NCBI GenBank assembly: GCA_030704615.1
Contig: CM060733.1
Span: 31,930,001-31,994,000, forward strand
Direction of reading: 5' to 3'
DNA length: 64,000 nucleotides
DNA from: Takakia lepidozioides
Taxonomy: Eukaryota; Streptophyta; Takakiopsida; Takakiales; Takakiaceae
Shown here: piece by piece, positions 41,992 through 55,163 of the stretch
Layout: every line of letters starts with the position of its first letter
How positions within the stretch are numbered: position 1 is the first letter of the stretch
Program-made: the position numbers and the translations under genes
The notes under the pieces: model-generated
Database searches by the model: none
Told to the model about the DNA's origin: nothing
The model's input: only the letters and a program-made list of their open reading frames with translations

Positions 41992-44900
41992 TCATCTCTT
42001 TGTCTGCAAGGTCTTCACTAGTTTGTCACTCCACACAGTAATGTAACCTACAGTGTCTCCCAACTCAGTGTCTCCCAACTCAGTGTGATGAGGCTTCATG
42101 GATTTGTTGTGATATGGTAGAGGGGCATTGGGAATGCGGACATCATCAATGTGGATGGCCACATAGCCTTCTGGCACAACAGGGTACCCTTCACTCACCT
42201 CCATCCCTTGGAGACCAGCAATGCGGCCAGATCCGGCTGTTGATCGCGAAACAGTGTCTATGAGCTTGACATGGTCTCCCACCACGAACTGCCATCCCAG
42301 CCCAAACATGGCAGATTGCATGAGAATTGTGGAACATGGATCGTGGAACGTATTGTGTCTACAAGGTCTACAAGGAGCTAATAACAATTTGTCTATCCAG
42401 GTCGGGAAGGGGAGAATAGCAGATGCATACACTTACCCCATTCTGCGAATCAGGGATCAGTGGTGTCGGCTTCCTCAAAGGGTGAAGGTGTGCTGCCCTT
42501 TGATTTGGGGGGCCTCGTTCGTGGCCAAGCACCTACAACCAACCAACAAGCACCAAAAATGTATATTATCTACACTGGGAACTCAAATTACACTAACACA
42601 ATAAGATGCACCCAAACTGTCAATGCCTACAGTTGACACTGCGACAGTAATTTGACAAACTCTATCACAACATGTTTTACTGCCACAACTTAAGCACAAA
42701 TGAGGCTGGCAATGGCACAAGGGAGTCACACAAAAATGCCTCTAATGTCTGGCACTGTGTACCACACTACAAAGTATGTTACCTGGCGAGGCTGAATGGC
42801 TCGAGGGCTGATAGCTTGTTGCCCAAATGTGGGTTGCCCTTTGAGATATTCTGGAATGCTCGGAGCCTTAGCTGCCCCCTCCAAGAAGGGCCATAAGCTG
42901 GTCAGAAGGAAATTATCATTGTGCGCCTCTACAGAACGACTTCTCCAAGGCAGTGGGAAAATGGCGCTGTATGCTGGATTTTTTGACCCCTTGTGCGGTG
43001 TGTCGTCAACAAGAAGAGTGGTTTCAGGATTCCAGACACAGTTGTCCCGCCACACTGTAGATAGGTTCTTCAGAAACCGTGGTTTCATGGGCAGGCTCCC
43101 ATCCATGTCAGTGGACTGCTCACAATATCCCCCATCCCACTTGAATGCAAGGTCACGGTGCCCATGGAAAAGCCAGTCCACTGTGGGTAGGAAGTTACGT
43201 GGTTGCATACAAGACCATGCTGCCACTTCAAAGTGTTCGAAACACTTGTCCAAAAAAGCTTTGCAACCAGGCCTTACAACGACCATCTTGCTACCACATA
43301 ATTTGTGCTCAAGGCCATTTGGAACCACAAACGCATTACCGCTCCCGACATGGACGCACTCACACAGCAATCCATTAATATCTAGGATGAGCAAATGCTT
43401 GCCCTTCTCCACTATTGTGTGCACGACATTCTCCGACATTAATTGAAGGTTGGGAGTGGAAGTGACAACCGTGGGTTGCTGGGTAATATCTGCCCGCGGG
43501 GAAACAAGGTCAATGTCCAGGGTTGTCTCAGATGCCCCCACCGCGACAGCAGCAGGCCGGAGTTCTGCATGCGCCTCCACTACCGCACAGTGTGACAGAA
43601 CTGCACGAGGACGCGTAAGTTCCTTGGTAGGGGTGTCGTCCCCTCCACCTGGGCCAACATGCTCCACCTGCACATCATCCTCGAATGCATCAACGGGAGT
43701 GACGTTACCTGGTGACATGCCAGGCAAGTCAAACCTGTCCTCCAGACGTCTTGAGGCTGAAGGGCCAGCGATGCACGAGCTGTTTGCTATGGATGAGCCC
43801 ACTAAGGCAGGTGAGGAAATGCTGATCCCAAATTTCTCAGCCATGGCCTTCTGGTACATCATCACATGCGATATTGTAGCCTTCAAATCCATCATATCTT
43901 TGTGTTGTGCACCCTGTGCTCTTTCCATATCCTCCACTTTGCGAGCAATTGCTGAATACCCAGAGGTCCCCTCCTGCCAGGTCCACGCAAGTCCATGAAC
44001 AACATGAGAACATCATGCCGTTGGTAGGGAAAATGCCTAGAACAAAATAATCGACAAAAAATGGGAGAAAGAATGATCACGTGGATCTCACCATCCGCTC
44101 GCTGGTCAATGTTCTGCTTACTGAACCTTCCTGGATTTCATGCAACGATGGACTTCGGCCTCGCTCCTTTGCCTGCATTTGTCATGTACCAGCTCAGTAT
44201 GCTAGCATGGTCAACCTGACGAGCGACATACCATTCTGTGACAACAGTGATTGAACAGAGGTTTGTCAGACATACTGTTGGGATGCAACCAATATTGGTA
44301 TCCCCGCGCCCACTAACCTAGTCACTATGTCTGCAGTAATACAGAGAGCTGAGTGACAAATGCAGCTAATGCAGAAGAGTAATCACCAGCACAACACTAC
44401 CCTATGTTAATGACCACAAAAAGTCATGTTAACACTCACACTCACTCTCACTATTGCAGTTTCAAATACTGCCCTGACATCATCATTGCACGACAACTCT
44501 GATCAGACCCTCCTCTATCCACACTTACAGATTGGTATGTAAAATGAGGACCCCACCCACTTCACAACTTTGCCAGGTTCGGGTAATCCGGGTTTTCTAG
44601 TAATCCAATAATCCGGGTTTTCCAGATATCCTCTAGAAAACCCTTCACACAAGCATCAATCTGCTGTGTGTGATTTGCCCAAAAACTAGGCCTCAGGAAG
44701 GCCTGGGCTTTTGGCTCAGCCTCTCAACTTTCAAAGTTGGTGAACAGGGGTACAGGCACAATTCCCTTGATTGAATTGAAGACAACGTCTCTTTGGTGAG
44801 AGAACCCCGGACAGTGTATCAGAAAATGAATACTGTCTTCAGATTGCCCACACAACGGACAATTGCACTCTCCCTTTCCTCTCTGCTTCTGTTTGCTGTT

Positions 44901-47900
44901 CAAAGGTAGGCTTGCTTCCTGCCCTGAGTTTAAATTTCAGTCTAGTGCCGAGAGTGGGTAGACCCTTGAGGTCATCCAAGATGTCCACCCCCATGTCACT
45001 GACTAGAAAGAAGTTCAGGGAAGTTCTCTGCCTAACTTCATTTCATCAGACAATCTCATGGCAACAAACATGGCTTCAGACACTACAGCCTCTAAGGCAG
45101 ATTTATCCAGCAGGGTCAAGACTTGCGGATCCAGGTCCAGGTCCTTGAGAATCTTTTCTACTCTCTTCTGCCAGGACTTAGCCTGTTTGACAGGGCGGTC
45201 CTGTTTCCAAGATATAGAGTCGATCAACTTAGGATATCTGGTGTTGGGCATATGTTGCAGCTGACCCCACCATCTGACCTTGAATTCATCTCGTCGGGAG
45301 CTTAAGGATGGAATGCCAAACTCACCCCGAACAACCACATTGGCTGTTTTGGAGCATGCTGACATACACTCCTTAAGCACCCCCACTTGAATGGATTCTA
45401 GAGACTTAGCCTGGTTGGAGCTATCAACCCATATAGCAGATCTGTACTCCAAGGCAAGCCTACAAGCACCTTGCGACAAGGTGAATGAACACTTTAGTTC
45501 ACTCCACAGGCAACACCCCTTCAAGAAAAACCTGATTGCCGGGGACATAATTTGGAGAATTCAATGACAAAGCCTGGTGGCACTTCGTACTTCCCTCCTA
45601 ACATGGTGTAAAATGGGGGAAATGGACACCCCATTATACATTGTACTCATAAGACGTTGTTTGCCGTAGCCTTCTGGCCATTGACCCCACGCCCAGTTTG
45701 AGCGGGAACAAAAGGAACAGAACCTACCTCAGTCAGGGGTTGACGTTGGTAGTAAGACTTACCTTCATATAAAGATTTAATCCGGGTTTTCCAGATATCC
45801 TCTAGAAAACCCTTCACACAAGCATCAATCTGCTGGGTGTGATTTGCCCCAAAACTAGGCCTCAGGAGGGCCGCGGCTTTTGGCTCAGCCTCGAGAGTTT
45901 CAAAGTTGGTAAACAGGGGTACAGGCACAATTCCCTTGATTGAATTGAAGACAACGTCTCTTTGGTGAGAGAACCCCGGACAGTGTATCAGAAAATGAAT
46001 ATTGTCTTCAGATTGCCCACACTACGGACAATTGCACTCTCCCTTTCCTCTCTGCTTCTGTTTGTTGTTCAAAGGTAGGCTTCCTGCCCTGAGTTTAAAT
46101 TTCAGTCTACTTCCAACTTGTGGGTAGACCCTTGAGGTCATCCAAGATGTCCACCCCCATGTCACTGACTGGAAACAACTTCAGGGAAGTTCTCTGCCTA
46201 ACTTCATTTTCATCAGACAATCTGATGGCAACAGACATGCCTTCAGACACTACAGCCTCTAAGTCAGATTTATCCAGCTGGGTCAATACTTGCGGATCCA
46301 GGTCCAGGTCCTTGAGAATCTTTTCTACTCTCTTCTGCCAGGACTTAGCCTGTTTCACATTATAAACAACAATCAGCCAAGGCAAAGAGGGCAAAAAGGC
46401 TGGTGTGTGAACTTACAAGCCGAGCCTCAACAGATGCCTTCCCACCACGTCCTGTTTTTGAAGGCTTCTTGATTGATGAATTTGCAACCTTCATGAGGGC
46501 ACTTTTTGCGTTGAATCCTGCTGTCTGCCAATACGATACCAGCCTGTCCCAATGAGCTTCCTTCAGATGCGCAGGCCTCCCCTCGCCTGCCTTGTACATT
46601 GCATGGATCTCGTGTCTTTGGGTTTTCAAGGCAATGCCAAGTGTCTTCCTCATGTGCTCATAGTCAAGACCACGTGGCGTGTACGCAAATGTAGAGTTTA
46701 GAATCCTATATATTTCTTCAATGACAGATTCATCCTGCGCTGCAATATGCATTGACATGTCACACAAACGCCACATCTGGCCTTTGAGGGCTGCATGCCA
46801 GGTATTGCGTGCTGGTCCAATGGGCTCTCCAGCTTTGTCAACCGGAAGCACTTGAGGGGGGAGTCCATCTTCGTCTCGCGCATCATGGTTTCGGATTGCC
46901 TCTGCCCTGGCACGCCTGTTCGCCCGCCTCAAAGCATTAGCTCGCTCCTTCTTGGTCATAGGGGTCTCTTCCTTTGCCACCTCAGGTGGTGGGGCAGCTG
47001 GGGGTTGCCATGGGGAATGGGGGGCGGGACAGTATCGCCCACCGTATGGCCCAAAAGGTTCGTATGGTGGACGTGTAGATGCCGGGTAAGCATGTGGGTC
47101 TAGGAGGTAAGGGGGAATAGGTGGAGGAGAATGGGCATATGGCTGCTGTGGGTAACCACCTGGAGGGGGCTTGTATTGGATGTGCGGGTTGTAAGGGCCC
47201 GCAGCGCCATACTGATCGGGGGTGGGGTAGGCATGTGGGTAATGTGTGTACGGAGGGTACTGTGGAATAGGTCGTGGAGGTGGTCGTTCTGCGCTTGGGG
47301 ACTTGTTTGTAGCAGGGTTGACTTGTTTGAACAACCCCCGCCCCGATGGACTGCCCACCACAGCTGCAGCGCCTTCGATGGAAGCTCGCCTCTTCCTGGC
47401 CTGCACAGAATAAAAACCAATTCAAACATTAAAGTCAATCAAAGCATTCAAATGAAATCATGGCAACTTAGAACAAATTAACGCCGTGCACCTGCCATTT
47501 TAAAGCTTTGATTGTACTCATCCTCCTATGAGCAGGTCCTCATCCCCTCAGACTCATCAGGTGCCCCACACTTCTGTTTACCCATTCAGAAAAGTGGGGG
47601 CTGAGCCAAATCTACATGGCCAATTCCAAAGCCTACCTAGTGGGGAGACCTCAAAAACCATTGGCATGCTTGTATCAAAGCGTGCATACAAGTACTTGCA
47701 TCAGTGGGTAGATGGACTCATTTGAATGGACATTGCATTTTAGTTGTAAACAGAAACATCACTATGTATCAACCTCTTAGTAAGAGCCTTTGACTTTAAC
47801 CCAAACTATGTACACGATGAAGATATAGCAAAAGGGGTTGATTTCCTATCCCATTGTGGGGTTTCACTGCCTATATGCTCGGGCATCCCTTCCTTCCTAC

Positions 47901-48490
47901 ATCCCAATTTTTCTAGCAATGCCATCTCCCCAATGTGAAATTCCCAAAGTGAGAACTTTCCAAATGTGATTGCATTCAAAGTTGTGCCACGTCCACTGCC
48001 AGATTTTCTGTGGCTTCCACCTTTCAACCTCTTCTGTGTGGGAAGTGCATTTACATCCTGGAATGCTAAGAAAGTCTCAGACACGTTCTGTACATTTGCA
48101 TGCTTCCTTCATGGGTATGCTGAGCATGTGAATGCATAGAAATGCTGAAGATGTGGCGTCATAGTGAGGAGGTGCTTACAGATGGTGATTTTGCCGGCGA
48201 CGGGCGTTTCTGGGGAAGCGAGGGTGCAGGAGCTGGGTGGCGAAGAATATCTTCGCTAGAATCGCCAGTGTGCTCGCCCGCAGGGACACACAACAAATCC
48301 TCCTCCTCGTCTTCGTCTACATACTGTCGTGCCTCGTCGGCCATTGTTTCTAGCCTTCCACTGCGTCTGGGTGGTCCCGTGGGTAGTGGAGGTCGACGGC
48401 AAGCACGCTTTGGTTTCGGAGCAAGAAGCCTGCAATCCTCGCCCCATGAAGAAATTAACCAATCCCGCTCTCTTCATGGTGCGCCATGAT
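41992..48490 (-). CDS. CACTA accessory gene (Transposase_24-like) with HAD-phosphatase-like exon
   Basis: Exons read from high to low coordinates. About 48,490-48,179 has RRSGRLE and an acidic stretch and ends at a GTAAGC donor. 47,406-46,415 has a Pro/Tyr-rich region, the basic RRANRRARAEAIRN, and HWDRLVSYWQTAGFNAKSAL as in the plant En/Spm Transposase_24 family, then a GTAAGT donor. After a ~2.4-kb intron holding two LINE fragments comes about 43,977-42,783, a coiled coil (MERAQGAQHKDMMDLKA) followed by an FCP1/HAD-phosphatase-like domain (HLLILDINGLLCE, VVVRPGCKAFLDKC, TLLVDDTPHKG). A short exon (about 42,535-42,440) follows, then a C-terminal domain with WQFVVGDHVKLID that resembles an SH3/KOW fold. 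The usual DxDx(T/V) phosphatase motif reads D-I-N-G, so catalysis is doubtful. The exon chain is inferred from splice sites, not transcripts. Confidence 0.65.
44590..45548 (-). mobile_element. LINE 3' end, copy A
   Basis: A - strand frame (45,548-45,015) reads the C-terminal part of a LINE reverse transcriptase (LEYRSAIWVDSSNQAKSLE, FKVRWWGQLQHMPNTRY). Lower coordinates encode the zinc-binding CPLCGQSED-type motif in broken frames. It is 5' truncated and lies inside an intron of the CACTA accessory gene. Confidence 0.7.
45646..46365 (-). mobile_element. LINE 3' end, copy B, overlapping in sequence with copy A
   Basis: This copy repeats most of copy A (from TTAATCCGGGTTTTCCAGATATCC to the region encoding KSWQKRVEKILKDLDLDPQ) with few differences, in the same orientation and about 1.19 kb away. 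Copy A lacks the segment encoding YEGKSYYQRQPLTEVG that is present here and in the copy at 59.2 kb. Confidence 0.7.
47500..48150. other. Interval between accessory-gene exons
   Basis: Short frames on both strands without family features. Read as intron of the - strand accessory gene. Confidence 0.35.
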
Positions 48491-48989
48491 AGTGTGGAGA
48501 CAGGCGTCGCCTCACAACCATCATTCTGTGTACTTAGCAATGCAATCCCAACACTGGGAATGTAGAAAAACTCGTAAACCCAAAAGACAAGGATGCGGGC
48601 AATTTCAGGCTAAACCGTAGACCTCTCACATTTTAAAAAAAAAACCCTAATGACAAGCCCCTGCAATGCGATGTCTGACAACCCCAAACTAAAGTATTCG
48701 GGTCAGTTGAGCACTCCGGTTGAGGTGGAATGCTCTCCTGCGAGATTTAGGCCACAACACTAGGGTGAGCCGCCTCTCAGTATACTCACAGTGGGTGCGA
48801 ACCAAACAACTCCGCCTCAACCTCTTTGTTGCGAGCAATGCAGGTCTCCCTTAGCTTCTCATACGCAGTCAGAGGACCGCACGGGGAGGGCCTGACCATG
48901 GCAGTCTGACATCAGCTGCAAAGACCCTTGCACACCCCCTGTGTAAGTACAATGTATACAACGAGAGCGGGGTTTCGGCTAACAGCTCA

Positions 48990-51900
48990 ACGACTCCGTG
49001 TGCGCAGGAAAGATGAGAAACTGTGGCGACTAGAGGAGGCGCATGCCATTGCACAAGGGCACCGCAAAATATTGTGCAACTGCAAAATATGCCATGGAGG
49101 GATCTCGCAGTTTCTACCGATGGCCAAAAAACACCTAACAAAGTATGGGAGGGACCCAAACCTTCGACAGTGTACAGTCCCGGTACGCCTTGCACGACGC
49201 ACGCACTCTGACATGCTCGCAGCACGCCCGCGCATGTCCGCATTTTGGACAGTCGTGGGAGTGACTGGAGTCCGAACTACGTGTCGTTCTTCCGTTGGAT
49301 GTATTGGAGTCATGGAGTCGTAGTGATGGAGTCATGTAGTCGGTAGTGCGTCAGAGTAGTCATGTCCATGACTTCATGACCGTGGATCATGGACATTTCA
49401 ACTACGTGGTGTTCTTCCATTGGTTGTACTGGAGTCATGTAGTCAGGGTCATGACTACATGGTCGTTGTTGACTGCCATGTGTGAAGGCAATATGCATTT
49501 TGGGCTTTTGGCAGTTTGTTGCCATGTGTCATGCCTTCAACGCACTGCCCACTTGGGCATATTTGTTGAGAGCTTTCACTTTGTTGGTCTGTGCAGATAG
49601 CTGTCTGTATGTGGGGATGTCTCCCTCTATCACAGAGGGTATGTTTGTTTTGTTTTTCGATGAAAACTGTGTTCCTACTTTGCCGTATTATATGAGAGTA
49701 GTTTTCATTTGTGTTTGTGTCTGAGCTCCACAAGCTGCTTCGAAATGAAGTCTGTGGCCGACCAATTTCGTCTCCTGATTCGCAAGTGCGGGGGAGACTT
49801 GTAGCATTCACCTGTATTGAACTAGTGCAATTCTACAAAGTGTTTGCTTACATGACAGTGTTTAAATGAAATTTCATAATCTGGGAGTTTTGAAAAAAGC
49901 CTGTTCATCGTATCCCAATTTATGATTTCATTTGCGTTCACAGGGCTACATTACATCCGACTCTGAAGTGGAGGCTGAATGTAGCCTAGAGAGTGTTGCA
50001 AACGACGTCAATTTGGATGGACAAGACGGCAATGGGCTACGGGGCCAGATTGCCCGTGCTGTGCAAGATGCATTTGAAATATCAGATACCCTCCGGGAGA
50101 ATCCCACACCTGCCCCAAATGCCCTTCACTTGGACAATGATGAGGCTGTTGAGAATGGCGCAAATCCCTCTGAAATGCCTGATGGGGAAAATATGGGCGG
50201 AGAAGAAGCAGGCGCGCCAAATGATCTTCACCATGGAAAACTCATGCGAGAGTCCCAAATCCCCTTATACGATGGGAGCGTTCACAACCGATTGACTGCC
50301 ACATTGATGTTGCTCAATTCTTGCGCCACTCACAGATGTACCAACGCATTTGTGGATGAGTTATTTTCATTGTTGAGGCTGGAGATTTTGCCCAAACAAA
50401 ACACCTTGCCGAAATCGCAGTATGAGGCCAAAAATATGATCGCCATGATGGGTCTAGGATACAAACAGATCCATGCCTGTGAGCGTGGATGTGTATTGTT
50501 TCGTGGAGACCTCAAAAAGGCTGCTAATTGCCCCAAGTGCCATAGTCGTCGATACATGGACGGCCGTGGGAAGGTGCCCAAGAAGGTGTTGCGATACTTT
50601 CCTCTCATACCTAGATTGAAACGGATGTTTCGAGTTAAGACGCTGGCAGAGCTCATGAAGTGGCACAACAATCATAGAAGTGCAGATGGCATGGTCCGGC
50701 ATGCTGCAGACAGTAAGGCTTGGTGCCATATTGACAACACATGGCCGGATTTTGCTTCAGATCCAAGAAATCTGCGTCTTGGATTGGCACTGGATGGGGT
50801 CAATCCTTATGGCACCAAATCCACTTCTTGGTCCACCTGGCCCATCATGGTGCTCAATTATAATCTACCTCCATGGTTGGTAACGAAGAATTTTTTGTCA
50901 TGTTAACACTCCTCATTCCTGGAAAGGAATCTGTGACAAGTGAAAATGTGGATGTTTACCTGCAACCACTAGTGGAGGAGCTAACGACATTGTGGGTGGG
51001 AGTTGCAGCCGTGGATGTGGCAGCCATTGAAGGAGAGCGGGCTTTTAACATGCGTGCAGTCCTCATGTGGTCCATACATGACTTCCCCGCCTATGGCTTG
51101 TTATCAGGTCAGGTTCACCAAGGGTACTGTGCTTGTCCAGCATGTGGACCTCAAGTCGATTCCAGATATTCCCCAGCTTGTAAGAAATTGATATTCCAGG
51201 GGCATCGACGCTATCTTCCCCACAATCATGCCTATAGAAGATCCAGACTTTTTAATGGGGCGCGAGACATGAGACCTGCTCCACATACAGTGACAGCCAC
51301 CGAAATCAAGGAGCGTGCACGACATTACAAACAATGGATTGATGATGGTGGGACTGTAGGCGCACAGAACGATCCCTCCAAGCTCCATGGCGTAAAACGA
51401 TTGTCCATTCTGTTTGACTTGCCTTACTGGGAGGTGCGATTACCACACATGTGTTTTGGGAACAAAACAGTGCATTGGTTTTTCATTGTGCATGATTGTT
51501 TGTTTACTGAACCTGTGCTGTAAACATCATTCATGACTGCATTGCAATGTGCCTAATTTGTTAGACCACATGGTGCAGCATCTTATCATCCGCCACACTT
51601 TTGATACCATGCATTGCGAGAAGAACGTGACGGAGAACATAATCAAGACTATTTTCGGCGAGAAGGACACGATGCAAGTTCGCCGCGATATGGAATTGCA
51701 GGGCATTCGAAAGCCTCTTTGGTTACGACGCCATCCCACCAGAGTGGATACATTGGTAATGCCTGATGCGCCATATGTGCTCACAAAACCAGAGCAGCGG
51801 GTGTTCCTGGAGATTATCACGAATCTGAAAGTACCCACTGGCTATGCCTCTGCTTTCAAAAAACATGTGGTCAAACAAAAGTTGAGCCAATTGAAGTCAC

Positions 51901-53485
51901 ATGATTATCACGTGCTAATGCAACAGATCCTCCCACTTGCTCTACGTGGGTTGATGGCGCCTGGGGTTCGCAATGCCATACTAAGAGTGTCCCGTGTGTT
52001 TCGCAAGCTTTGTGCAAAATTCATTGATCCCACCGAGCATGAGGAATTGAAGAAGGAGGTGGCAGTGACTCTTTGTCTTCTGGAGAAAGAGTTCCCACCC
52101 TCATTTTTTGATGTTATGACACATTTACTTATCCACTTGGTGGATGAGGTGGATTTGTGTGGACCTGTAGCTTCTCGGTGGATGTACCCGGTGGAGAGAG
52201 CAATGAAGGATTTTAAAGGGTATGTGCGAAACTTGGCGAAGCCTGAGGGCAGTATGGCGGAGGGCTACGTGTTTGACGAGGCATTGGGATTTTGTACAGA
52301 GTACTTGTCTTCTGTTGATGCTACTAGGCGGAGAGTGTGGGATGCAGGAGAGGAGGAATCAGTGTCGGGCTGGGTATTGGAAGGAGTTGGTCGACCACGG
52401 AGGTTGACCCTCGAATTGTTGCAGCTTGTCCACGACTACGTCATTCACAACCATCCCAGTTTGAGCATTATGTTGGGGTAAGTGGCAAACGTTCTGGTAC
52501 CTGCTATGCATGGGTATGCTTTGTATAGGTGTGTGTGCAGTAGTTCTTCCATCGGCTGCAGGGGTTGCACTAGATAAATTTCTGTGGTTGTGCGTGTGTT
52601 GGCAGGTCCTATGAGGTGGAGAAATGCAGGTTGGAGACTGAAAATGCTACTAACCAGAACAAGATCCGTGCTCTCCCTCACTTTGCAGAATGGCTGGTAA
52701 AAGCAGTCCGCCAGCATGTGTCAAGTGTTGCCAACCATGCTACTGATTCAGCCTGCAAGGAATTGTTGGACATGTCCAAACCCCCATCAGTAATCGCAAC
52801 ATCATACAAGAGCATGTCGGCTTATGGAAACCACTTCAGGGTTACTTCAGATGGACTCAACAGCCCCTTTGTGACATATGACTCGGGGGTCTCTACTGTT
52901 TTCCAGCATGACAGTACTTGCATTGACCGTGAGCAGGTGGTGGAAAGCGTACGGTATGTGGGTGTCATAAAGGAGATTTTAGAATTGGATTATGGCTCCA
53001 CAAACACCACGGTGCTATTGTGTTCATGGGTACGTGCACGACGTGTGGGCTCTCAGCCTGTGTCAATGAAGCAGGACGAGTCTGGCTTCACATTGGTGAA
53101 TTTCTCCCACTTGTTGCCTCCACTTGAACAGCCTTTTGTGCTCCCATCACAGGTCGAGCAAGTTTTTTTCTCTGAGTGTGTGAATGAACCGAGATGGAAC
53201 GTGGTGCTGGAAAAAAACCCCAGGTCACGCAGGGCTGTTTCTGATGTGAGCATTTGCAACGATGATATTGCAAGTGTATCAGGCCTCTTAGCCCCCAATC
53301 ACATTGAAGAGACCAATGTTGCTAGTGACAGGGTGGGCCAGACCATCCAAGTGACACCTGAAGAGGTTGCTTCACTTTACAGAGACATGCGATCTGAGGA
53401 AGCACATCCATGTCCCACGGAGGACAGTTGCGATGGAGATTCAGAGTCCAGTGATGAGGAGTTGGTTGATGTGGATGTGTACTAG
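48990..53485 (+). CDS. CACTA TNP2-type transposase gene
   Basis: This transposase cuts the CACTA ends. Exon 1 (about 48,990-49,190) reads CNCKICHGGISQFLPMAKKH and KYGRDPN, the usual start of the family. A ~750-bp intron ends in TTCACAG at about 49,943. The main exon carries the Transposase_21/TNP2 core: HACERGCVLFRGDL, CPKCHSRRY, FPLIPRLKRMF, LALDGVNPYG, then after a frame change near 50,880 CACPACGPQVDSRY, and, after another near 51,530, HTFDTMHCEKNVTENI. The DUF4218 region follows (HLLIHLVDEVDLCGPV, MYPVERAMKDFKGYV) up to 52,481. A short intron leads to the last exon (about 52,605-53,485) with a DUF4216-like part (VRYVGVIKEILELDYGS) and an acidic end. Order and domains are complete; two frame changes make this copy inactive as read unless they are consensus errors. 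Confidence 0.88.
49310..49470 (+). repeat. GTCATG-rich short repeats in the transposase intron
   Basis: Repeated GGAGTCATG, TAGTCATG and TCATGTAGTC units lie within the first intron of the transposase gene. Similar GTCAT motifs occur near both CACTA ends, so they may be related to its subterminal repeats. Confidence 0.5.
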
Positions 53486-53499
53486 TACCTAGAATGAGG

Positions 53500-55135
53500 T
53501 ATGACTTTCCCCCCAACTGCCTTCCTCTATCTCAAGTATATGAAGGGTGGTATTGGGCAAAATTGAATATGTAATCCCGGTTGATTCATGAATAATGTGG
53601 GATTCATAAGACTGGCACTAAGGGTTGCCCTTGGGGGTGTCCTTTTTGCAGGGTGTTGGAGGTGTCCAACTTACATGGCGTGTCTGTCTGGCAACGTGTC
53701 ATGACATTTATGTCACTATAGACTTTGGAACGGCATGCAAATTTACACATCAGTTCTGCCTTTGGGTACATTGTTGACAAAGTGCATGTGCCTTCCAGTT
53801 TACATTACATAATTGCCCCAGTGATTTTGTGGGTCTTATATTGGGCAGGCTCGTGTTTATGGACCATTGAATACCAATGGAGTGCTTTTAAGCTTGGTCC
53901 CTACTTATCATATTTTCATTTTTCCCCAAAAGAATCTGGCAATCCGCATAGATGATGCTCTGGCTGGTTGAGTGGGTTATTTGCGTAGATGCATTTTATG
54001 GGCAGTTTCTCTCATGCCCCAGCTAACACCATGTGACTCACTTGTATAGTCCCCCATCTGTGAATGGCTCAAGCAGGGTGCAGTACATTCAACACTACAA
54101 TGTTGCTGCCCTGCAGGTGTTCCATGCCTTGCACCACATCATTATTCCCTGATGTCATCCTGCTGCTGTTCTAGCTTGGGGCAGGTCATTGGGGATATGT
54201 ACATTAGAGAGAACAACATGAGCTGTTATCTCAGTTGTTTTATCATACAAGAAGCTGAATTCATGGGCTCTCCCATTCTTAGAAAACCCCCCCATGGCAA
54301 AGTGGGTGGATCGGAACAGACCGTATTGCCAAGCTTCTATTCCAGTAGCACACGGCGTGGAGCTCCGGGATGGCCTACTACAGGGACGACATGCACAAGG
54401 CGATATGTTAGAGTGTATTGGATTTCATATTTTGTTGGTGTTCTTGGTCACTGCCCAAAGACTTTTGTTGAGCCCATGTTTTGCATCACTCTCATGAGTG
54501 AATTTTTTGATTTGCATGAATTTATCTATCCCCTGAATGCATCATTTGTTCGTCTGTCATTCCGCAGTATGAGGCTTGCTTTTGATGTTGTCGGCGATCA
54601 ACAAACACTAAAATGCACGCCGCCATTTGAACGTAACGTCACAAACAGATGCGGTTCCAGATCGCCTCTCTAGCATGTTGGCTTCACGTTCCATTCTTCT
54701 CCACAAAGCGCCAACGGCCTACTAAGCTGCTTCGTGTGCAACCGTTCCCTTCACTTGCATCCCCCGCACCACAATATCAAAGCCACTTAACCAATCATAT
54801 GTAGACACCTCATAAGTTGTTCCATGTCACAGACTCTCCATGTCATGACGACATGTGATGATCTGGCAGAATACATTAGAGTGGCAGTCATGAAGTCATA
54901 TGTCCGTCTAGCAATATGCACACGTCATTCACGTATGGGCATGACCCTGACTGGTAGTCATATCCACCATGGCAATATTCCTGGTCAAAGGGTGTTTGAC
55001 CTGTGTTGCGCAAAGTTCGGAGTCATACAGTCGCATAACCGGCTTCGTCGTGATCTATGTTATGACTTCAAAAGGCATTTACGACTGCAAATGGCATTTC
55101 TGCCACAAATTGGTCGTGACTGCGCACCCATGGGA
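53500..55135. other. Non-coding right part of the CACTA element
   Basis: No gene is recognised between the transposase stop and the right terminal repeat. The last 100 bp (GGCATTTACGACTGCAAATG) echoes GCAAATGCAGTCATGGAAGCCATTTACGACTT at the left end in inverted order. CACGTG is absent here, unlike at the left end. Confidence 0.5.
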
Positions 55136-55163
55136 GTCATAAAAGCCGCAATCTGTTGTAGTG

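Larger units (their letters stand above)
40776..55163. mobile_element. CACTA (En/Spm) transposon inserted in the gypsy element
   Basis: 14,388 bp. Both ends start CACTACAACA, then four variable bases, then GCGGCTTTTA (left 40,776-40,799; right reversed from 55,163). A 3-bp CAA is duplicated on both sides (40,773-40,775 and 55,164-55,166), as CACTA elements make. Inside are a TNP2-type transposase gene on +, a second gene on -, a nested pair of LINE fragments and a left subterminal array of CACGTG motifs. Confidence 0.93.

Noticed and set aside
42796-43446. A + strand frame of 216 codons
   Set aside because: It is the antisense shadow of the HAD-phosphatase-like exon, whose motifs are clear on -.
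54152-54673. A 173-codon + frame in the right part of the CACTA element
   Set aside because: No motif or similarity, and it lies downstream of the complete transposase domain set.
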